Virus record (IMG/VR): IMGVR_UViG_3300020220_000314 | Coordinates: 1 to 24,622 of that record | Origin: a virus | Length of the DNA stretch: 24,622 nucleotides | Reading direction: 5' to 3' (one strand) | In this document: in pieces, positions 13,791-21,063 of the stretch | How the letters are laid out: each line of letters starts with the position of its first letter | Position numbering within the stretch: the stretch's first letter is position 1 | Notes under the pieces: model-generated | The model's database searches: none | What the model saw: the letters and a program-made list of their open reading frames with translations, nothing else | Told to the model about the DNA's origin: nothing | Made by a program: the position numbers and the translations under genes

Positions 13791-15941
13791 TCAATAGTTT
13801 ACAGCATACTTGGCCATCATCGGAATGATCCGCTTGGCGATCATGGTCTGCTGTTTATTGATATTCTGCCCCAGCTTGAACACCTTCTTTAAGGTGTTTT
13901 TGGTAGATGTCTTCTTCAGAATATTCTCAATTTCAAGCAGGGCTTTACGTTCCTCAACTTCCTTGTTTGAAATCAGCACGAAATTAAATCGATCATAGCC
14001 TTCCACAGGCATATCGAAGAAGTAATTCTGCTTGAGCAACTTGGTTTTCTGTATGGCTGTCGCTCGGAGTCTATTCCGCCACTCTCTCCTTTCCTCAAAC
14101 GAGGCAGAGCGATACTCTGAACGGCGTTCCTCAATTGAGCGCCACTGACCTATCAGGTCTTTCAGCCGATTTGAAATGAACAACCCATAGATATTAACTT
14201 GATACGTCTCTCGAATCATATTAAGGATCGCCGTCAGTCCTGGATTGTGGCCGCTGACATCGCGCAGTCCCCCGACATACTTGAGCAGATGGCGGTTACG
14301 ATTGACATCAACCCAATAGGGTACAATCTTTTCTTCACCAAAATTATAATTAATCGCATGCTCACTATCTCCATCTTGAATAATCATAAGATGGGCAATA
14401 TCCACATGCTGTTTCTTGCGAAAGTTTCCAATCACCTGATACATACCCAGAAGCGATTCGACCAGTGGCGTATCACGAAACGCCTCATGCTGCGTAATTG
14501 AGTGACCGTTCATTAGCCAATATGACTGAATGGCAAACTCGGCAGCAGTGGTGTGAGAACTGAGATATTTACGCAGACCAAACGAGTGGCATCTGAAATA
14601 TCCCGAAATCTCGTTCTTGTTCTTCCAGTATTCCATCGAGCGTATTTTCCCAGGAAGTCCCGTGGGATTCGTGAACCCGTAGACCTCAAACGGAATCTGC
14701 ACCTTCTTACAAAACGAGGCCAGAATCAAGACTTGTTTCACACAATCGGCATACTTCGCGGACATAGAGCGTGACCGATCTAACAGAATCACAACCCCAT
14801 GCGATTTACCCTTTTGCACCACGATATTCTTCAGGAAAATGTTCTCGTCCAGAGCGCGGTACCGATACAGGGCTGCGATATCAATCTCTCCAGACTTCGC
14901 GGATTTCTGTTCAGCATAAGACCGAGCGGCCTTCAATCGCTGAAATTCATTGACCATCGCATCGATCATCGGACTAAATTCCTCTTGAAATTTCCGATAA
15001 AAATCAGTCGCCGTGGGCACCTTAATCATTTCTAAAGCCAGACCCAAGATTTCCTTTTCCGTCACCAAGCAATTCTCTAGGTTTGCAATAGGCAGTGGCA
15101 CTTCCTTGAACACCACATCTTTAGAATACGCAAAGGACTCTAGCTTATTCTTGAACGTCTCTTGAGTCTGAATGGTTGGCTCGGCATCTTGCTTCGCTTC
15201 CTCGCTCTCGGAACCACCGTTAGATTGCATTATCGATTCATTACTGTCGCCATCATTAAAGCCTTCCTCGGACTCCTCAGCTTCATCATAATACATAGCA
15301 TCGCTCTCGTCCCCATCCGCATCACAAGCGTTCGCTTTTATTCTCATTTCGTCCTGAAGTTCTTTCATGCGGGCTTTGTCTTGCTCATAAATCTTCTCAG
15401 CGAGCGCAATCACTTCCTCAAACGTAGTAACCTGTTCCATCGCGGTGATAGCCCACAATTCACTTTTCTTGAAATCAACAAGCGCCTGTTGTCCCTTAAA
15501 AAACAAATTCAGACGGTCGCCCAGGGAAGAATGAGCGGTATCGGCCTTCGTTTGCACACCGAAGAAATTATGAGCAAGCAATTCGCGGCACCCACCGAGA
15601 TACGACATTCTCAACCCAGGGTAACGAGCCTGAATCAACCGATCCACTCGGGCATCTTCAACCAGGTTCAAATAGCTACCATAGTTCTTGAGCTTGGGAC
15701 GATCATCAATCGCCTTTTTCCATTCCTCCGCGGGTGTATGTAGCGCATGACTAACCTCATGACCCACAAACATATCGCACAAGGTCGGACCAATACCAAC
15801 CCAATTCGGCAAAATCAAGCGGCGATTTTTCAGGTCAAACGCGGGGGTCTTGACATTCTCAATATCAACTAGAAAATTCTCTCCTGCCATCAACTTAGCA
15901 AGCTGACTTTTCACCGAGAAAAAGTCTTTTTCTCTAATCAC
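13791..15941 (-). CDS. VWA-domain protein with N-terminal HExxH motif (CobT-like MoxR partner)
   Basis: 716 aa from GTG 15941, with AAGGAG 8 nt ahead. Residues 1-125 hold HEVSHALHT (H61, E62, H65) followed by LNLVEDARVDRLI (N92, E95, D96), a zinc-metallopeptidase-like arrangement found at the front of CobT-type proteins. Residues 200-260 are a very acidic linker. Residues about 383-580 are a von Willebrand A domain with the MIDAS motif DRSRS (D388, S390, S392), T491 and D523. A basic C-terminal region (585-716) follows. CobT works with CobS in metal insertion into cobalamin precursors; other MoxR-VWA pairs remodel protein complexes. The phage function is unknown. The next gene downstream is the MoxR ATPase. 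Confidence 0.87.
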   Translation of the reverse strand: MIREKDFFSVKSQLAKLMAGENFLVDIENVKTPAFDLKNRRLILPNWVGIGPTLCDMFVGHEVSHALHTPAEEWKKAIDDRPKLKNYGSYLNLVEDARVDRLIQARYPGLRMSYLGGCRELLAHNFFGVQTKADTAHSSLGDRLNLFFKGQQALVDFKKSELWAITAMEQVTTFEEVIALAEKIYEQDKARMKELQDEMRIKANACDADGDESDAMYYDEAEESEEGFNDGDSNESIMQSNGGSESEEAKQDAEPTIQTQETFKNKLESFAYSKDVVFKEVPLPIANLENCLVTEKEILGLALEMIKVPTATDFYRKFQEEFSPMIDAMVNEFQRLKAARSYAEQKSAKSGEIDIAALYRYRALDENIFLKNIVVQKGKSHGVVILLDRSRSMSAKYADCVKQVLILASFCKKVQIPFEVYGFTNPTGLPGKIRSMEYWKNKNEISGYFRCHSFGLRKYLSSHTTAAEFAIQSYWLMNGHSITQHEAFRDTPLVESLLGMYQVIGNFRKKQHVDIAHLMIIQDGDSEHAINYNFGEEKIVPYWVDVNRNRHLLKYVGGLRDVSGHNPGLTAILNMIRETYQVNIYGLFISNRLKDLIGQWRSIEERRSEYRSASFEERREWRNRLRATAIQKTKLLKQNYFFDMPVEGYDRFNFVLISNKEVEERKALLEIENILKKTSTKNTLKKVFKLGQNINKQQTMIAKRIIPMMAKYAVNY

Positions 15942-15973
15942 GGTCTGTTCTCCTTAATAGTAATCATGGTTCT

Positions 15974-16002
15974 ATTGTATTGAATTTACAGAGAAAAGTC
16001 AA
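15974..16002 (-). promoter_or_regulatory. Sigma70-type promoter for the VWA/HExxH gene
   Basis: TTGACT (15997-16002), 17-bp spacer, TACAAT (15974-15979) on the minus strand, about 33 bp before GTG 15941. Confidence 0.75.
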
Positions 16003-16031
16003 TAGAAAAGTTTCTTATATAAATCAATAAC

Positions 16032-16445
16032 TTAGCTCACTATGGCTTGTTGATACACTGCATCATCCGTCGAATACAGAACCCGCTTGATGCCGAACTC
16101 AACCACAGCGCGTTGACAGCCGATGCAGGGAAATGAATTTGCCATGATGTACTGATTCGTTTCCCAATTGTACTTAATACGTAGCACAACCAGCGTTGAC
16201 TTTTTCAACTGACGCGAGGTGAGATGATTCAGCGCAAGTTTGATCGCCATCGTCTCGGCATGGAGATAGATTGAGGATTCGCATTTAGCAAATCGAATCT
16301 GGAACGGATCAGTCTTTTTTCGATTGGTGCCCAGGGAGATCAGATTATCTTGATAAATGATCGCGGCAGTATGGCGAGACTTGTGCAACCCCTCCGTGAT
16401 TTCAGCCAAACGAAAGAGCGTATTATGAATAGTTCGCAGATTCAT
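16032..16445 (-). CDS. Cytidine/deoxycytidylate deaminase-family protein
   Basis: 137 aa. The zinc and catalytic motif HAETMAIKLAL (H62, E64) and the second motif PCIGC (C107, C110) define the deaminase fold. N-terminal TAAIIYQDNLISLGTNR is the usual substrate-side strand. At 137 aa it is shorter than T4 dCMP deaminase (193 aa) and lacks its extra zinc segment, so the substrate could be cytidine, dCMP or another base. It likely feeds dUMP/dTMP supply for phage DNA. The sigma70 promoter at 16452-16480 places the transcript start at or next to ATG 16445, and there is no Shine-Dalgarno. Confidence 0.85.
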   Translation of the reverse strand: MNLRTIHNTLFRLAEITEGLHKSRHTAAIIYQDNLISLGTNRKKTDPFQIRFAKCESSIYLHAETMAIKLALNHLTSRQLKKSTLVVLRIKYNWETNQYIMANSFPCIGCQRAVVEFGIKRVLYSTDDAVYQQAIVS

Positions 16446-16451
16446 TCTGCT

Positions 16452-16480
16452 ATTCTAAAATGATGCGTCCAGAATGTCAA
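16452..16480 (-). promoter_or_regulatory. Sigma70-type promoter placing the start at the deaminase ATG
   Basis: TTGACA (16475-16480), 17-bp spacer, TAGAAT (16452-16457) on the minus strand. The -10 ends only 6 nt before ATG 16445, so the mRNA is predicted to be leaderless. Confidence 0.7.
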
Positions 16481-16491
16481 GAGATTTTTGA

Positions 16492-16689
16492 CTAGAACAG
16501 TAGGCGAAAGAGTCTGAAGAATAGTCGAAAGCGAAAGGCGTTGCATTGCATCGCGGATCGCATACACCGCAGAATATAGAGCCGAATCAGAAGTTTCTCA
16601 TGAAGGGTAACAGCCAGTTCTTTCTTTTTCTCACACTCAATTATGATGGCCCGGCACACCGAGTTATATGCACCGCGAAAACGAATCAT
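16492..16689 (-). CDS. Hypothetical small basic protein (65 aa)
   Basis: The ATG overlaps the stop of the preceding gene by 4 nt (ATGA), which suggests coupling. The protein is rich in Arg, Cys and Phe, and its end alternates Phe/Arg/Leu (FRFRLFFRLFRLLF), which could form an amphipathic helix. No family is recognised. It overlaps the -35 side of the deaminase promoter only slightly downstream of its stop. It may be a real gene or a fortuitous frame. Confidence 0.4.
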   Translation of the reverse strand: MIRFRGAYNSVCRAIIIECEKKKELAVTLHEKLLIRLYILRCMRSAMQCNAFRFRLFFRLFRLLF

Positions 16690-16928
16690 AATTTCAGGTC
16701 ACTCATAACGTCTAAGTACAATTGTGGATTATCCAAACACGGGCTCACATAATTATTTAGCAAAGATCGCTTGTAGGCTCCCCGCACTATCTCGCAGTCT
16801 TGCCTCAGGAGAAACGATTGCACTATCACTGTCTGGCCATTGGGCTTGACAATCCAGAAAAACCACAACCCCAGAATCAGAACAAACGCGAGGCACAACG
16901 AGCGATTGGTATATGATTCGTGAGACAC
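16686..16928 (-). CDS. Single-TM small protein (80 aa)
   Basis: GTG start at 16928 with GAGGA about 10 nt upstream. Residues 11-27 are a hydrophobic helix, preceded by a short polar N-terminus and followed by a soluble domain starting PNGQTVIVQSFLLRQDCEIVRG. This layout suggests an inner-membrane-anchored protein with its C-terminal part in the periplasm or cytoplasm. Two Cys (C45 and C64) could form a disulfide if periplasmic. No family is known to me. Confidence 0.58.
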   Translation of the reverse strand: MSHESYTNRSLCLAFVLILGLWFFWIVKPNGQTVIVQSFLLRQDCEIVRGAYKRSLLNNYVSPCLDNPQLYLDVMSDLKL

Positions 16929-16975
16929 AGTACATATTCCTCAGCAAACACTAGGAGCAACATAAAAATAATCAT
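16877..16975 (-). CDS. Possible tiny hydrophobic protein (32 aa or a few residues longer)
   Basis: ATG 16975 opens MIIFMLLLVFAEE, one strong hydrophobic segment, and ends inside the next gene in another frame. The open frame extends upstream to WLWVLLVFGA through a GTG at 16996, which would lengthen the helix. There is no clear Shine-Dalgarno. It fills the gap between the zinc protein (ending 17035) and the 80-aa protein, but support is weak. Confidence 0.3.
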   Translation of the reverse strand: MIIFMLLLVFAEEYVLCLTNHIPIARCASRLF

Positions 16976-17034
16976 TGCTCCGAACACTAACAACACCCAA
17001 AGCCAGGATCGATCTGAAAATAAGTTTTGCCTGA

Positions 17035-17223
17035 TTATTGGATATACGACTCTTGTTTACAATGTTCGCAGCGGATAGGCTTTGGTTCAGTCCGCAAACG
17101 AATCGTGCGTTTACGACAGGAGATACACCAACAGACAATCTTATCATGGTCGATCAATTCGATATCATAGAGTTGAGTCGGATATATCCACCCAATCTCG
17201 ATTAAAGGCTTCTGATTCTGCAT
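17035..17223 (-). CDS. Small zinc-ribbon protein (62 aa)
   Basis: Residues 31-57 carry CWCISC and, 18 residues later, RCEHC, a two-knuckle zinc ribbon. The N-terminal half is IGWIYPTQLYDIELIDHDKI. Such minimal ribbons in phages often bind nucleic acid or RNA polymerase, but this is a guess from the motif alone. It follows a terminator-like hairpin at 17240-17261, so its promoter is unclear. Confidence 0.65.
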   Translation of the reverse strand: MQNQKPLIEIGWIYPTQLYDIELIDHDKIVCWCISCRKRTIRLRTEPKPIRCEHCKQESYIQ

Positions 17224-17239
17224 CGGGATTATTTAGATG

Positions 17240-17261
17240 AAAAAGAACGGCATAGACCGTT
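17240..17261 (-). terminator. Rho-independent terminator-like hairpin
   Basis: On the minus strand AACGG and CCGTT pair around a 6-nt loop and are followed by CTTTTT. It lies about 30 nt after the stop of the 128-aa gene. The stem is short (5 bp), so termination may be partial. Confidence 0.5.
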
Positions 17262-17289
17262 ACCACTTTGTCCGAGTATGAGACCAGTT

Positions 17290-17676
17290 TCAGGGAACTT
17301 GACTGGTATCACCAATTGATTCACAGTATGCACGATTAACCTTCAGTTCCTGAAACATATCAAGTTGATCGGGGTCAGAAGATTGTCCATACGTATCTTC
17401 CAGCAGGACAAACGACACCACAACGCCTGAAATGATATGGGCCTTGAATCGAATCCAGCGTTGCTCCTCAGAAAAGTATTCATAAAATTCCAGGTTCATC
17501 GTGACTCGCCGTAGCTGCATTCCGTTTTCATTCTGCAATAATCCTGTATCCGAAATATAGTATCGGCTCAGACACGGCGCGGGAAACGATTTTGTCTGAA
17601 ACATAGTATTCTCAGGAATCGGTCTGATGGTGGCGGGAAACGGATAATCGCACTTGACATAATCAAACATACCCAT
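17290..17676 (-). CDS. Conserved phage protein with MGMFDYV start (128 aa)
   Basis: The opening MGMFDYVKCDYPFP, a following FQTKSFPAPCLSRYYISDTGLL, and a strand-rich C-terminal half are typical of a widespread phage protein family of unknown function that I recognise by its start. AAGGAG lies 6 nt before ATG 17676. The core looks beta-rich. It is the last gene of the TusA transcript before a terminator-like hairpin. Confidence 0.82.
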   Translation of the reverse strand: MGMFDYVKCDYPFPATIRPIPENTMFQTKSFPAPCLSRYYISDTGLLQNENGMQLRRVTMNLEFYEYFSEEQRWIRFKAHIISGVVVSFVLLEDTYGQSSDPDQLDMFQELKVNRAYCESIGDTSQVP

Positions 17677-17688
17677 TGGTCTCCTTAG

Positions 17689-17805
17689 TTAAATGATTTC
17701 TGAGCCCTGACGAAGTCGCTCATAGACTGGATTAATTTTCGTAACGGATATCACGGGAATTTGTTCTACACCCAATAGCGAATCTCGTGTCAGAGCGATA
17801 TCCAT
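17689..17805 (-). CDS. Small coupled ORF after tusA (38 aa)
   Basis: The ATG at 17805 shares one base with the tusA stop (TAATG), the same coupling seen for dsbA/33 and for the pair at 21243. The product is MDIALTRDSLLGVEQIP followed by VISVTKINPVYERLRQGSEII, without TM segment or known motif. The next gene's ribosome binding site begins directly after its stop, so the three genes form a tight operon. Confidence 0.55.
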   Translation of the reverse strand: MDIALTRDSLLGVEQIPVISVTKINPVYERLRQGSEII

Positions 17806-18029
17806 TACTTGGCTTTCAGTGTATAAGTAGTATAATTCGACTCTTGTTTCTTCTCAACCAATTCAATATTGGCGAGTTTCAAAAACAAGGGCAATTCTTT
17901 CTTGAATTGAGGATCACTGATAGACGCCGAGACTGTATCCCCAGGTTGCATTTTATTCAGAGCTAACCGAATTCGCAAAAGCGGAACAGGACACTTAACA
18001 TCCAAACAATCGACATCTAAATGAGCCAT
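17805..18029 (-). CDS. TusA-family sulfur carrier protein
   Basis: 74 aa, the normal size for TusA/SirA/YeeD. The signature LDVKCPVPLLRIRLAL gives the CPxP motif with the persulfide-carrying Cys at 13. The rest (LNKMQPGDTVSASISDP, then LPLFLKLANIELVEK) fits the two-layer alpha/beta fold. TusA-type proteins relay sulfur from cysteine desulfurase to tRNA 2-thiouridine or molybdenum cofactor synthesis, or act in sulfur oxidation. No DsrE/TusBCD or desulfurase gene is in the window, so it would plug into the host's relay. The sigma70 promoter at 18036-18064 puts the transcript start at the ATG and no Shine-Dalgarno is present. Confidence 0.9.
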   Translation of the reverse strand: MAHLDVDCLDVKCPVPLLRIRLALNKMQPGDTVSASISDPQFKKELPLFLKLANIELVEKKQESNYTTYTLKAK

Positions 18030-18035
18030 AGAAAT

Positions 18036-18064
18036 ATGATATTACAAATCAAGGGAAATGTCAA
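18036..18064 (-). promoter_or_regulatory. Sigma70-type promoter at the tusA-like gene
   Basis: TTGACA (18059-18064), 17-bp spacer, TATCAT (18036-18041) on the minus strand. The start site is predicted at about 18029, the first base of the coding sequence. Confidence 0.7.
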
Positions 18065-18102
18065 ATCTTGTTACTGGTCTTCTCTCGTATTGATCGTAAG
18101 CA

Positions 18103-18210
18103 TCACCGCCGTAGCAGTTCCCGAGACTGTTTTGCGGCCAACAGAACCGATTCAAAAATCGATTTGTTGGTAGATAGAAACTCCTTAGTCTGATTGGAAT
18201 ACTGCGCCAT
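18103..18210 (-). CDS. Possible small late protein (35 aa)
   Basis: ATG 18210 opens MAQYSNQTKEFLSTNKSIFE, then SVLLAAKQSRELLRR, a single amphipathic helix. It lies 21 bp downstream of a TATAAATA late promoter (18231-18238), with a weak AGAGAAG in the leader. It resembles one helix of phasin-like proteins, but the length is too short to judge. It is the only ORF between that late promoter and the tusA promoter. Confidence 0.45.
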   Translation of the reverse strand: MAQYSNQTKEFLSTNKSIFESVLLAAKQSRELLRR

Positions 18211-18230
18211 CTAGATACTTCTCTATTATG

Positions 18231-18238
18231 TATTTATA
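18231..18238 (-). promoter_or_regulatory. T4-type late promoter (TATAAATA)
   Basis: Exact TATAAATA on the minus strand, 13 bp past the end of the 56-aa gene. It would drive the 35-aa ORF and possibly the TusA operon late in infection. Confidence 0.65.
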
Positions 18239-18251
18239 ATCGATTGAATGT

Positions 18252-18422
18252 CTAGGAGGAAAGATTATGCTGAAATAATTGTTGTTCCAGACGATCTTTT
18301 TTGCGCCGATAGTATTCGATTCGGCGGGCGTGTTTAATCAGCATTCGTTCAACTCGCTTGAGCTTACGACGATACTGCGCCATATTCAGAATACCAGGGA
18401 GCAGATAATCTTCATGTTGCAT
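18252..18422 (-). CDS. Small basic helical protein (56 aa)
   Basis: ATG 18422 lies 1 nt after the stop of the preceding gene and is preferred over an overlapping GTG at 18437. The middle is strongly basic and helical (YRRKKLKRVERMLIKHARRI-type content, residues 16-45), so coiled-coil or nucleic-acid binding is possible. No family is recognised. It is co-transcribed with the upstream two-TM protein. Confidence 0.55.
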   Translation of the reverse strand: MQHEDYLLPGILNMAQYRRKLKRVERMLIKHARRIEYYRRKKDRLEQQLFQHNLSS

Positions 18423-18423
18423 C

Positions 18424-18654
18424 TTAACTCGCTTCACGAACCCGACCTTTTCGAATCAAAGAGCTAATTCCCATGATCAAAAACAACAGTACCCATACCA
18501 GACTCTTTATCACGATGGTCAGAATCCACCAGATCAATCGAACAGCCTGATAAATGAGATAGCAAAGTCCCGCAACCAGGGCGAGACCGATACCCCAACC
18601 AAGCGAGGTGCTGAGAGCTGAGGATGAAAAGACTGGAGTTGAAACTAATTGCAT
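18424..18654 (-). CDS. Small membrane protein, two TM segments (76 aa)
   Basis: AAGGAA lies 7 nt before ATG 18654. Hydrophobic segments at about 19-37 and 41-66 are Trp/Leu/Ile-rich (LIWWILTIVIKSLVWVLLFL within the second), and the C-terminus is basic (IRKGRVREAS), which predicts a cytoplasmic tail. It could modify the host envelope or act as an alternative holin; neither is shown. A sigma70-type promoter lies about 75 bp upstream (18732-18761). Confidence 0.65.
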   Translation of the reverse strand: MQLVSTPVFSSSALSTSLGWGIGLALVAGLCYLIYQAVRLIWWILTIVIKSLVWVLLFLIMGISSLIRKGRVREAS

Positions 18655-18731
18655 GATATTTTCCTTCTGTTATTGGGCCAGCCCTCGCTACGCAGTGATC
18701 AGCCCCTAATTCAAACTTGACTCTATTATAT

Positions 18732-18761
18732 ATTATATACCAAACAGGAGAAGAAAATCAA
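18732..18761 (-). promoter_or_regulatory. Sigma70-type promoter upstream of the two-TM gene
   Basis: TTGATT (18756-18761), 18-bp spacer, TATAAT (18732-18737) on the minus strand; a second TATAAT overlaps at 18725-18730. The leader of about 65 nt contains GGGC/GCCC segments that could fold. Confidence 0.55.
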
Positions 18762-18765
18762 GCAT

Positions 18766-18882
18766 TTATTGCATGATGTTTTTGATTAGAGCAAACACAA
18801 CCACTAGAATTGCTAACAGATATAGAATCATGTCTCCAAAATAACTCGGTTGGTCGGGGGGTCGATTAGCATCCTGTGTCAT
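18766..18882 (-). CDS. Tiny single-TM protein (38 aa)
   Basis: ATG 18882 has AGAGGA 8 nt upstream, inside the end of the preceding gene, which it overlaps by 17 bp in another frame. The product begins MTQDANRPPDQPSYFGD and then has one hydrophobic helix, ILYLLAILVVVFALI, ending KNIMQ. A polar Pro-rich front plus a TM tail is typical of small phage membrane proteins. No function can be assigned. Confidence 0.6.
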   Translation of the reverse strand: MTQDANRPPDQPSYFGDMILYLLAILVVVFALIKNIMQ

Positions 18883-19051
18883 TAGCATCTTCCTCTTCTT
18901 TTACGTAAAACATCAAATCGATATCGTTCTCATTTTCATTTTCATGAAATGATCGGACTCGTTTATGTTTCTGTGGGAGACTGTGTTGCTCATATTGCTC
19001 CCGAAACTTGGTTTTGGTTCTCATTTTTTCTAGTGATCGACTGCCTTGCAT
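18866..19051 (-). CDS. Hypothetical charged protein (61 aa)
   Basis: GAGGA 7 nt before ATG 19051. The N-terminal half is basic (RTKTKFREQYEQ, then QKHKRVR), and the C-terminal half acidic with an NENENDID stretch and KEEEDAND. It has no hydrophobic segment or known motif. It is separated from the glycosyltransferase stop by 22 bp, so it is probably in the same transcript. Confidence 0.55.
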   Translation of the reverse strand: MQGSRSLEKMRTKTKFREQYEQHSLPQKHKRVRSFHENENENDIDLMFYVKEEEDANDTGC

Positions 19052-19073
19052 AATTATTCCTCGTTGGTTAAAA

Positions 19074-19808
19074 TTACATACTCCACTGATGCCGAAAAGC
19101 GGTCTCTCGGATCAGCTTACCCTGCGCCGCAATATTTCCCTGTGTAAAAAATTGTTCCTGCACTGAACCCTCATTTCCACCTAAACGATAATTCACAGTG
19201 AACTGTCCTGTCCCAGCAAACATTTTTGAGTATTGCCGCAGTGCATTACAGAACACTCGATCCTGGCCCCACTTACCATACCAGGCCATACCCAATGTTC
19301 GGGTCAGATTGATATCAACGCAGAAACAACTTGAATCGATATGATAGTATCCACCGTTCCAACACGGGGCCACACCCACAGATTCGCATTGATCCTGGCA
19401 AACAAAGCTGCCATCTTTTCGGTGAATGTTCCGATACGAAAATGCCCATGGCACTTGAAATTCTTGAATGGCTTGCAGACAACTCTTGGCATGATTCGGG
19501 TTCAGCCAATTGTCTGCATCGAGGTACATCACGTAATCGCAATTCATCAGAATCGGTACACTAGCATAGGCTCGGTGAGAGTAGTATTCCTTCCCGACAT
19601 TTTCTTCTAGTGTAATGAGCTTGATCTGATCACGTTCCTCAAAAGTCAATTGACTAAGCTGCTGAAAGACACGATCCACATACTGATAACCATCAATCAC
19701 CAGGTAGTGTTTGACAGGAATTGTTTGAGAATAAACACTCCGCAGGCATTGCAGTAATTCTACATTACCAATCGTCGGAGTCACGATACCAATTGTGGGG
19801 TCTGCCAT
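19074..19808 (-). CDS. Family-2 (GT-A) glycosyltransferase
   Basis: 244 aa from ATG 19808, preferred over an in-frame TTG at 19817. The N-terminus IGIVTPTIGNVELLQCLRSV and VIDG fit the nucleotide-sugar binding half. The metal-binding DxD is D97-A-D99 in YLDADNWLNP. Residues 145-180 have several Cys and Trp (CESVGVAPCWNGGYY, SCFCVD) and HIDS. It may glycosylate phage or host components such as modified bases or cell-surface glycans. It starts 5 nt after the GP88-like gene, so it is expressed from the same late promoter. Confidence 0.85.
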   Translation of the reverse strand: MADPTIGIVTPTIGNVELLQCLRSVYSQTIPVKHYLVIDGYQYVDRVFQQLSQLTFEERDQIKLITLEENVGKEYYSHRAYASVPILMNCDYVMYLDADNWLNPNHAKSCLQAIQEFQVPWAFSYRNIHRKDGSFVCQDQCESVGVAPCWNGGYYHIDSSCFCVDINLTRTLGMAWYGKWGQDRVFCNALRQYSKMFAGTGQFTVNYRLGGNEGSVQEQFFTQGNIAAQGKLIRETAFRHQWSM

Positions 19809-19813
19809 AACAA

Positions 19814-20941
19814 TCAATGAATATAGAGTAGGGTGTTTTTCACATCAGAACGAGTTGCGGACAAGTCGCCATCACCAGGAATCACAATCACAGAATAAGT
19901 CAGAGAAGGACCCTGTGGCGTCTTGAGCATTTCTGGATAAGTCAGAATCACTTTCGGATTCAGGTGATAGTGTTTAGCCAATCGTTCTTTAGCTTCTTCA
20001 ACATCCGTGATTGTCCATGCACCAGGAACTTTCTTTATCAAATCACCAAGCAATTCTTTCGGTACGACCATTGCTTGTTTGGTTGAAGTGGGATTGATAA
20101 GTTTTTCTTGTGATGGTTGCGCTCCCTGCGAGAAATTGAACAAGAAATTGCTCGGCTTGGTAGAGGAATTAGCCACTGCTGCTACTTTGGTATACGCATA
20201 GAATTGAATGTTTGGAAAGCGTCGGGCCAGATCAAAAGCCAATTCCATATATTGAGGACTGAAAAAGTCTCCAGCATCGTGCCAGCGAAAAATGATCGTG
20301 GCAGATTTCTTTGTAGCAGACTTCTCGGCATTCGTTAATTCCTTTGTGAGCATCGCGGAAAATCCATCGGGATCATTCAGGAGAAAATTGAGGACACGAG
20401 AGGCCGACATAGAAGGGGCGGCGTACTGAACATAGCCACCCTTCATAGCATAACAATAAATTTTGCAAGCCCCAGCGCCAGGGCAGGTATTGACAATCAC
20501 GAACTCGCCTGTCTTTTCATTGACAGCCAATCCACGTAGAGCGGGGAGACCTAGATTATAAACGATCTGTGTTGCACCACCTGTATGCTTAATTTTTTCG
20601 TTCTGTTTCAGTAGTGAGGTTGGACGTGTAGTAATATCTTTTTTCAGTTTATCCAGATCAAAGGTCTTGCCACTTTCATCCTTCACTGTTAAATTGGAGC
20701 GATGAACATAGGGCATCTTATACTTATCAGAAGCCAATTTTGATTGCGAATGAATTCTTCCTGCGTAATCCTGCATATCATCAGCACTAATTACGTTCGT
20801 TGGCGCACCCAGAAACGAAGCATAACCTTCGTTCAAATAGAATTCCCCAAAGTCAGTAGCCTTAATCACAGACAGACCATTGATTGTCTCCAACAATTCA
20901 GCTTCGCGTTGTTCTCGGCAAAATTGAGTAAATCGTTTCAT
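19814..20941 (-). CDS. GP88-like conserved phage protein (375 aa)
   Basis: AGGAGG stands 6 nt before ATG 20941. The middle contains NTCPGAGACKIYCYA (C153, C159, C163) and, later, FRWHDAGDFFS (R219, H221, D222, D225), followed by AFDLARRFPNIQFYAYTK. This combination matches the phage 'gene product 88' family as I remember it; three Cys plus His/Asp suggest a metal site, possibly a radical SAM-like or hydrolytic centre, but the function is not known. The N-terminal 110 residues are an additional helical region. It lies 123 bp downstream of a late promoter and is followed by the glycosyltransferase. Confidence 0.65.
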   Translation of the reverse strand: MKRFTQFCREQREAELLETINGLSVIKATDFGEFYLNEGYASFLGAPTNVISADDMQDYAGRIHSQSKLASDKYKMPYVHRSNLTVKDESGKTFDLDKLKKDITTRPTSLLKQNEKIKHTGGATQIVYNLGLPALRGLAVNEKTGEFVIVNTCPGAGACKIYCYAMKGGYVQYAAPSMSASRVLNFLLNDPDGFSAMLTKELTNAEKSATKKSATIIFRWHDAGDFFSPQYMELAFDLARRFPNIQFYAYTKVAAVANSSTKPSNFLFNFSQGAQPSQEKLINPTSTKQAMVVPKELLGDLIKKVPGAWTITDVEEAKERLAKHYHLNPKVILTYPEMLKTPQGPSLTYSVIVIPGDGDLSATRSDVKNTLLYIH

Positions 20942-21063
20942 TGTGTCCTCCTAAAACTCAAAACAGTAGCATATAGAGCGAAGCTGGGGAGGCGGCAGAA
21001 TATACGAATGCCCGACGTAGAATGAACCACCGGCGTATAGATGGGCAAAAGGTATCATACTAC

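Noticed and set aside
15162-15743. Plus-strand 193-codon frame opposite the VWA gene
   Set aside because: Shadow of the acidic linker and the HExxH region; no ribosome binding site and isolated on the plus strand.
16015-16022. TATAAATC on the plus strand as a late promoter
   Set aside because: No plus-strand gene follows it; the last base departs from consensus.
16941-17147. Minus-strand 68-codon frame across the zinc-ribbon gene
   Set aside because: It overlaps the 17035-17223 gene, which carries clear CxxC pairs; composition looks random.
20951-21058. 35-codon minus-strand ORF in the leader of the GP88-like gene
   Set aside because: It has no Shine-Dalgarno and starts at about the predicted transcript start; nothing in the 20942-21063 gap is convincingly coding.
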